Of a stretch of 64,000 nt of DNA, positions 60,231 to 64,000 are shown piece after piece. The stretch is from assembly GCA_947095585.1 (NCBI GenBank), contig OX352763.1, positions 19,517,462-19,581,461 of the forward strand, in the 5' to 3' direction. The notes beneath the pieces are model-generated. The model saw only the letters and a program-made list of their open reading frames with translations, was not told where the DNA came from and made no database searches. How positions within the stretch are numbered: position 1 is the first letter of the stretch; each line of letters begins with the position of its first letter. A program made the position numbers and the translations under genes. The stretch is from Nephrocerus scutellatus. Its lineage: Eukaryota; Arthropoda; Insecta; Diptera; Pipunculidae.

Positions 60231-60671
60231 AAATTCTCTATATTAACTTAACTTGCCCGTGGCTGGCTGGCTGGCTGGCCAAATCTTGTGATCAATTTTT
60301 AACCCACTTCCTACAGCCCGATTTTATTGAAATTTTGCACACGTGTATATCTCCCAAGACAACACTTTCTATTAAAATTTGAGGCCCCTCGGGCCGCGGG
60401 GTCGGGGGGCTCCCATACAAATATTTTACAAAATTTGTACACATGTGTGTCTTCGATGGAAAACACTTTTTGTAAAAATTTGGAGCGATCGGCCCCTTGG
60501 GGACCCCAATATACAATTTTTAAATATCGCTATATCGCATCAGATCACGGCAAAGTCTCAGCTCTGTGCTTTGTGTGCAGCGCTGTTCGCTGCCGCTGCG
60601 TCCTTTGGTGGATGATTTTGCCACAAAACGAGCACACAGTGTGTGTGTGTGTATCCCCGATTAGAGAATTT
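60231..60671 (+). repeat. Helentron-like family, complete copy (441 bp)
   Basis: Both ends present: AAATTCTCTA (60231-60240) and TAGAGAATTT (60662-60671). Head with (CTGG)n, GTGATCAATTTTTAACCCAC, two units, then a unique GC-richer insert (60540-60640) and a (TG)n run before the end. Confidence 0.7.
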
Positions 60672-60689
60672 ACAAGAAAAAAATTTTTT

Positions 60690-61037
60690 TTTGTTTTGAA
60701 ATTTTTTAATTACAGTTTCAATTTCGAGTCTACAAGGTGGTGGGGTAGAACTTTTGCGATTGGGAACAACTCTTTGTTTTTGTGTTGGCAGAGTGTTCTC
60801 CGATACGCTGGGAGCAGCTGCGTTCTTAAAAATTGTTTCCAGAAATTTTACGATTGAAGATAACTCTCTATCTTTGGGATGGCAGAGGGTTTTCCGATAC
60901 CCTGGGAGCAGTTGCGTGAGCTGTCGTTGCTCAGTCACCAAGATGTTACCTTTCGAAGAATCTTTGAGCGAGGGCGATTTCCTTAATACCTCTACAATTA
61001 GCTTGCCAATTGCAGTATAAACTCGTCGTATAAACAT
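60690..61037 (-). CDS. unassigned ORF with internal 94-bp duplication
   Basis: An open frame starts at 61037 (MFIRRVYTAIGKLIVEVLRK) and stays open past 60690. Two related segments (RKTLCHPKDRELSSIV and ENTLPTQKQRVVPNR) reflect a 94-bp DNA duplication (60758-60851 and 60852-60945). No family is recognised. The ORF runs into the Helentron-like repeat. It may be a transposon-carried fragment or chance. Confidence 0.25.
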
Positions 61038-61544
61038 GTCGTTTCGGTGTGCAGCGTTTTATGCCTATAAGGCAATGTTGTTTGTATATTGCTCTCGATC
61101 TTTCCGAGTCATTTTCAAAATTCTACCTTAAAACTTGAAAGGGGTGTATCCCTTTTCTCGATCTTTCCAAGTCATTTTACAAATTCTACCAAATTTCTAT
61201 GTAAATGTGGGCGGTTCGGGTTGAGCAGTGATTTGATGTTTTTCCTTTTCTCAATTAGTTTCCAACTTTCGTCACGTATCCACGAACCCCAAATTTTTTT
61301 CTGCTGATGATGTGCAGCTCGACTCAATGCTATACCATGCCGTTAATTGTGTAGGTACCGCAAGGTCTCCTTAATTCCTGGATCTTGCACTTCTCTTGTT
61401 GATGGACAGCAACTGGGCATATTCTAATATGTATGTGCAACACATAGCTGTTGTCCACTGTTAATATCCGCTTGACGTCTGCTTCCAACATATAGTTGCG
61501 AGTGTTCAAAATGTGATAAAATTGGTTACGGGTTCTGTTACCCG

Positions 61545-62170
61545 GGGATTACCAAGTATATTTCTGTATATCAGGATGTGGGAACTTCGCGCCTTCTATA
61601 TACAGTTGATGGCTTGGACAAAGATCATTAAGGTATTCTCTATTATTGTATGGCGATAATTGTCCAAAGATCGGTCTCATCCATACCCACTTTCGCGTTA
61701 AAGTCCCCAATAATGAGTTTAGTATCACCCTTGTGTGCACCGTTCAGACTTGACTCAAACTATATCCTTGTTTTCTTCATCATCTGGTTTATGGTGAAAT
61801 ATAATATTGAATAATTGTGACATTCATGAATTGAGTGAGACTCTGATAAGATCCTATCTGAAACGGGTTTAATTTCATAAAAGATTTTTTTGTTCTCGGA
61901 ATTATTAAGATTCCGACTCCATTTGTGCGGGCGATGTTATTGCCACTATATATGAGCTAATGCCCAGTCGTGTCTGGAACTTGCCTTATCCTTTCCATCT
62001 TATCTCGCTAAAGCCATTTTTTTTTGGTTGAAGTTATACATTTCGTGGCTAACTTGTGATAGTTTCGACAATTCTGTGAGTTAACGAACGTTCCATGACA
62101 GAACCGTGTCCTTGTTCGAAAGCCAAAATTCCAAGGATTTGTTGTGGCCGGTCGATTTCGGAGGATAGTT
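61545..62170 (-). mobile_element. RTE-type LINE endonuclease fragment
   Basis: From 62170 downward the frames encode a FGFRTRT..CHGT (W)NV-like start of the AP endonuclease and later LIIGDFNAKVGMDET (61670-61730, split by a shift). Highly decayed. Confidence 0.6.
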
Positions 62171-63544
62171 TCTGATCTTAATACTATTTACTTTATTCAA
62201 GCCTAGTTTATGGTAAAAGTACCACTGTCTTATACACCAATATGGTTGGTTAGGTTCGTATTACTAGTAACTGGCTGCTATAATCGACGCCTGATCGCTC
62301 TACTTTAAATTTGTACCCTACTTTTTTTTTCGATGTTAGTTTTGATGGTCAATATAGCATTTGAATATGTTAAGCGTCAGAAAGAAACATTTTTCTATTT
62401 TATTTCGATTGTCACTCTAATTTAAAAGAATTATCGTATTAAACAACATATTGTTGCGTTCCTTTTTTTAAATTCTCTAACCGCTGATTGAGTCTTTGGT
62501 CTTTGGAGTACGGGTACTGTCATAAGTTGTGAATTTCGTCGAAGCAATCACACATAAGTGTTAAGTTAGATGGTTGAGTCGAAGTTCATTGAAATCGAGT
62601 TCGTAAAAATCGTAAAAAACACAGTGACTCTTAATGAAAAGATGTATAATATGTGTGTACGCAACTTCTTCAAAAACTTTTTTTGCCAACCGCTAAACAC
62701 GGCAAGCAACTATGTATTTAGATTTTTTCTTTAACAAAAAAACTCATTCATTTTGTGTCCAGTTTCTTATTTCTTTCTGCAAGTTTAGTTGGTCAGCATT
62801 GGGTAATGTACGTTTCGCAAGAATTCAAGTAGCCGTTGACTTGTTAAAAATTATGCATCAAACACTCATAGTTGCTTTGTTTGATAATTTCGCGGAAAAT
62901 TCATAATTTTAACAACCTCAATCTCTGCACACTAAACAAAAACTCAATAATAACGTAATATTAATTATACTGCACGAGTATAAAGCAACATGCTAAGTGA
63001 AGTGAAGCAAATTAAAACGCTTGCATGCTCTTGTTAGCTATAGCACATTCATTGAAGATGAAATTATAATGTGCACTTAATTCACGCGATTTAAGAAAGG
63101 TTTGTTCATCAGCTGGAGGCCTACTTAAAAACAACCTAACCTAAACAACAAACTAAATTAAAATGCAAAATGTATTAAAAAATCCAATTAACACCACAGG
63201 GTACTGTGCTGGGATTAAAAGTTGTTGCCAATTAAGTTGAACACAACCTGAGAGAAAATTAAATTTCGATTTGTCATATTTTGCAGCGTAAAAGCAAAGG
63301 TTGATCCATCTTCATAGAACTCCTTAACTGCCTAAGTTGTGAAGTTACACTTATTACAACCTTGTACTTTTGTACGCATGTGTATCAGCACTTGCCATGA
63401 ACTGTCTGATATCAAACATTTCATCTTTAATGAAAGTAACATACAATTACTTGTAGTATTTAATCTTGGAAAAAAATGTTAGCCTATCTTCTTATAACAT
63501 TATTTCGAAGAGATAAACGGAAATGTTAAGTTTCATATATGATA
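62171..63544. other. no recognised gene
   Basis: AT-rich. A lone AAATTCTCTA at 62470-62479 may be an end of the Helentron-like family. No coding or RNA signals seen. Confidence 0.4.
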
Positions 63545-64000
63545 ATTATTAAGAGCCATAAATTTCGGTCAAATTGCGCTATGACCAAAGAAGAAGGAGG
63601 TACAAGAAGAAGGGGACAACGAAGAAGCCCTCCCAAAGAACCCCGACACAGAAGGGCCAGAACAACAAAAAGAAAAGGCCTCCTCCTCCTAAAACAACCC
63701 ATAAAATGAGATGCATCCAAGCAAATCTGCACCATGCTTGAGCAGCATCAGCTGAAATAAGCAGAATAAGCATCTCCAGTATTGGCCCTGGTTAATAAAA
63801 GGCAAAATAAGGGCCCCTAAAACAAAAACTGTAAGTTAATATATCACAAAGAAGCAGACCAACCTAGGGCTGCCATTATTGTAGACACCAATAATATAAT
63901 GCCTATTCCAGAATTCACGGACAGGGACACAGCCACTATCATAGCAGAATGATGATTAAAAAATTAGAGGACTACTGTAGAAGAACCAATAAGGTCCTTA
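63545..64000 (+). mobile_element. R1/LOA-type LINE, ORF1 end and ORF2 start, cut by window edge
   Basis: 63580-63690 is a Lys/Glu/Pro-rich ORF1 tail. At 63708 ATGAGATGCATCCAAGCAAA opens the endonuclease (RCIQANLHHA, then after shifts the KEADQPRAAI and PIPEFTDRDTATII segments). At least two stops or shifts. The rest lies beyond the window. Confidence 0.65.

Overview
The window is AT-rich animal DNA, most likely from a brachyceran fly. The evidence is multi-exon genes with canonical GT-AG introns, a Nostrin orthologue, long intergenic stretches and a dense load of old insect-type transposons. A tephritid-like fly is a guess I cannot test here. No bacterial, plasmid or phage features are visible.

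Two protein-coding genes can be modelled with confidence. They are convergent (tail to tail). (1) A Nostrin orthologue (F-BAR, HR1, SH3) lies on the + strand at 42693-48270, with six coding exons whose phases all fit and about 1207 codons. It has a very large, disordered 565-codon first coding exon. (2) A coiled-coil protein of the Fez1/LZTS/N4BP3 type lies on the - strand at 58720-51916, with seven coding exons and about 793 codons. It has poly-Gln and poly-His tracts near the N terminus and a conserved-looking C-terminal coiled coil. Its 3.9-kb intron (53074-57019) is filled with retrotransposon debris. Nostrin-type proteins bend membrane and link it to actin and endocytosis. LZTS-type proteins are scaffolds. 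Nothing in the sequence ties the two genes functionally.

Upstream of Nostrin there is weak evidence of a long 5' region on the + strand: a candidate Ser/Arg/Lys-rich exon at 11054-11176, a textbook recursive-splice (ratchet) motif at about 16802-16827, and two candidate 5' exons ending at 26431 and 39274. These may be distal parts of the Nostrin transcription unit or of another long gene.

The rest is mainly broken mobile DNA. (a) A Jockey-type LINE family with a conserved 3' end has eight fragments. (b) R1/LOA-type LINEs with an RNase H domain are present, one running off the right edge. (c) RTE-type LINE fragments are present. (d) There are two Tc1/mariner transposase relics, one of them fused in frame to an RTE endonuclease. 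(e) There is one complete 228-bp Helitron (22893-23120) inserted in the tail of a tRNA-derived SINE, and a reverse pair of Helitrons at 40963-42100. (f) A 285-bp MITE with 20-bp perfect inverted ends lies at 40154-40438. (g) A dispersed family at seven or more loci has short inverted ends (AAATTCTCTA / TAGAGAATTT) and a variable number of internal units of about 115 bp. It resembles non-autonomous Helentron (DINE-1-like) elements. (h) Another dispersed repeat is rich in GCGCGTG motifs. Large remaining stretches hold nothing I recognise.
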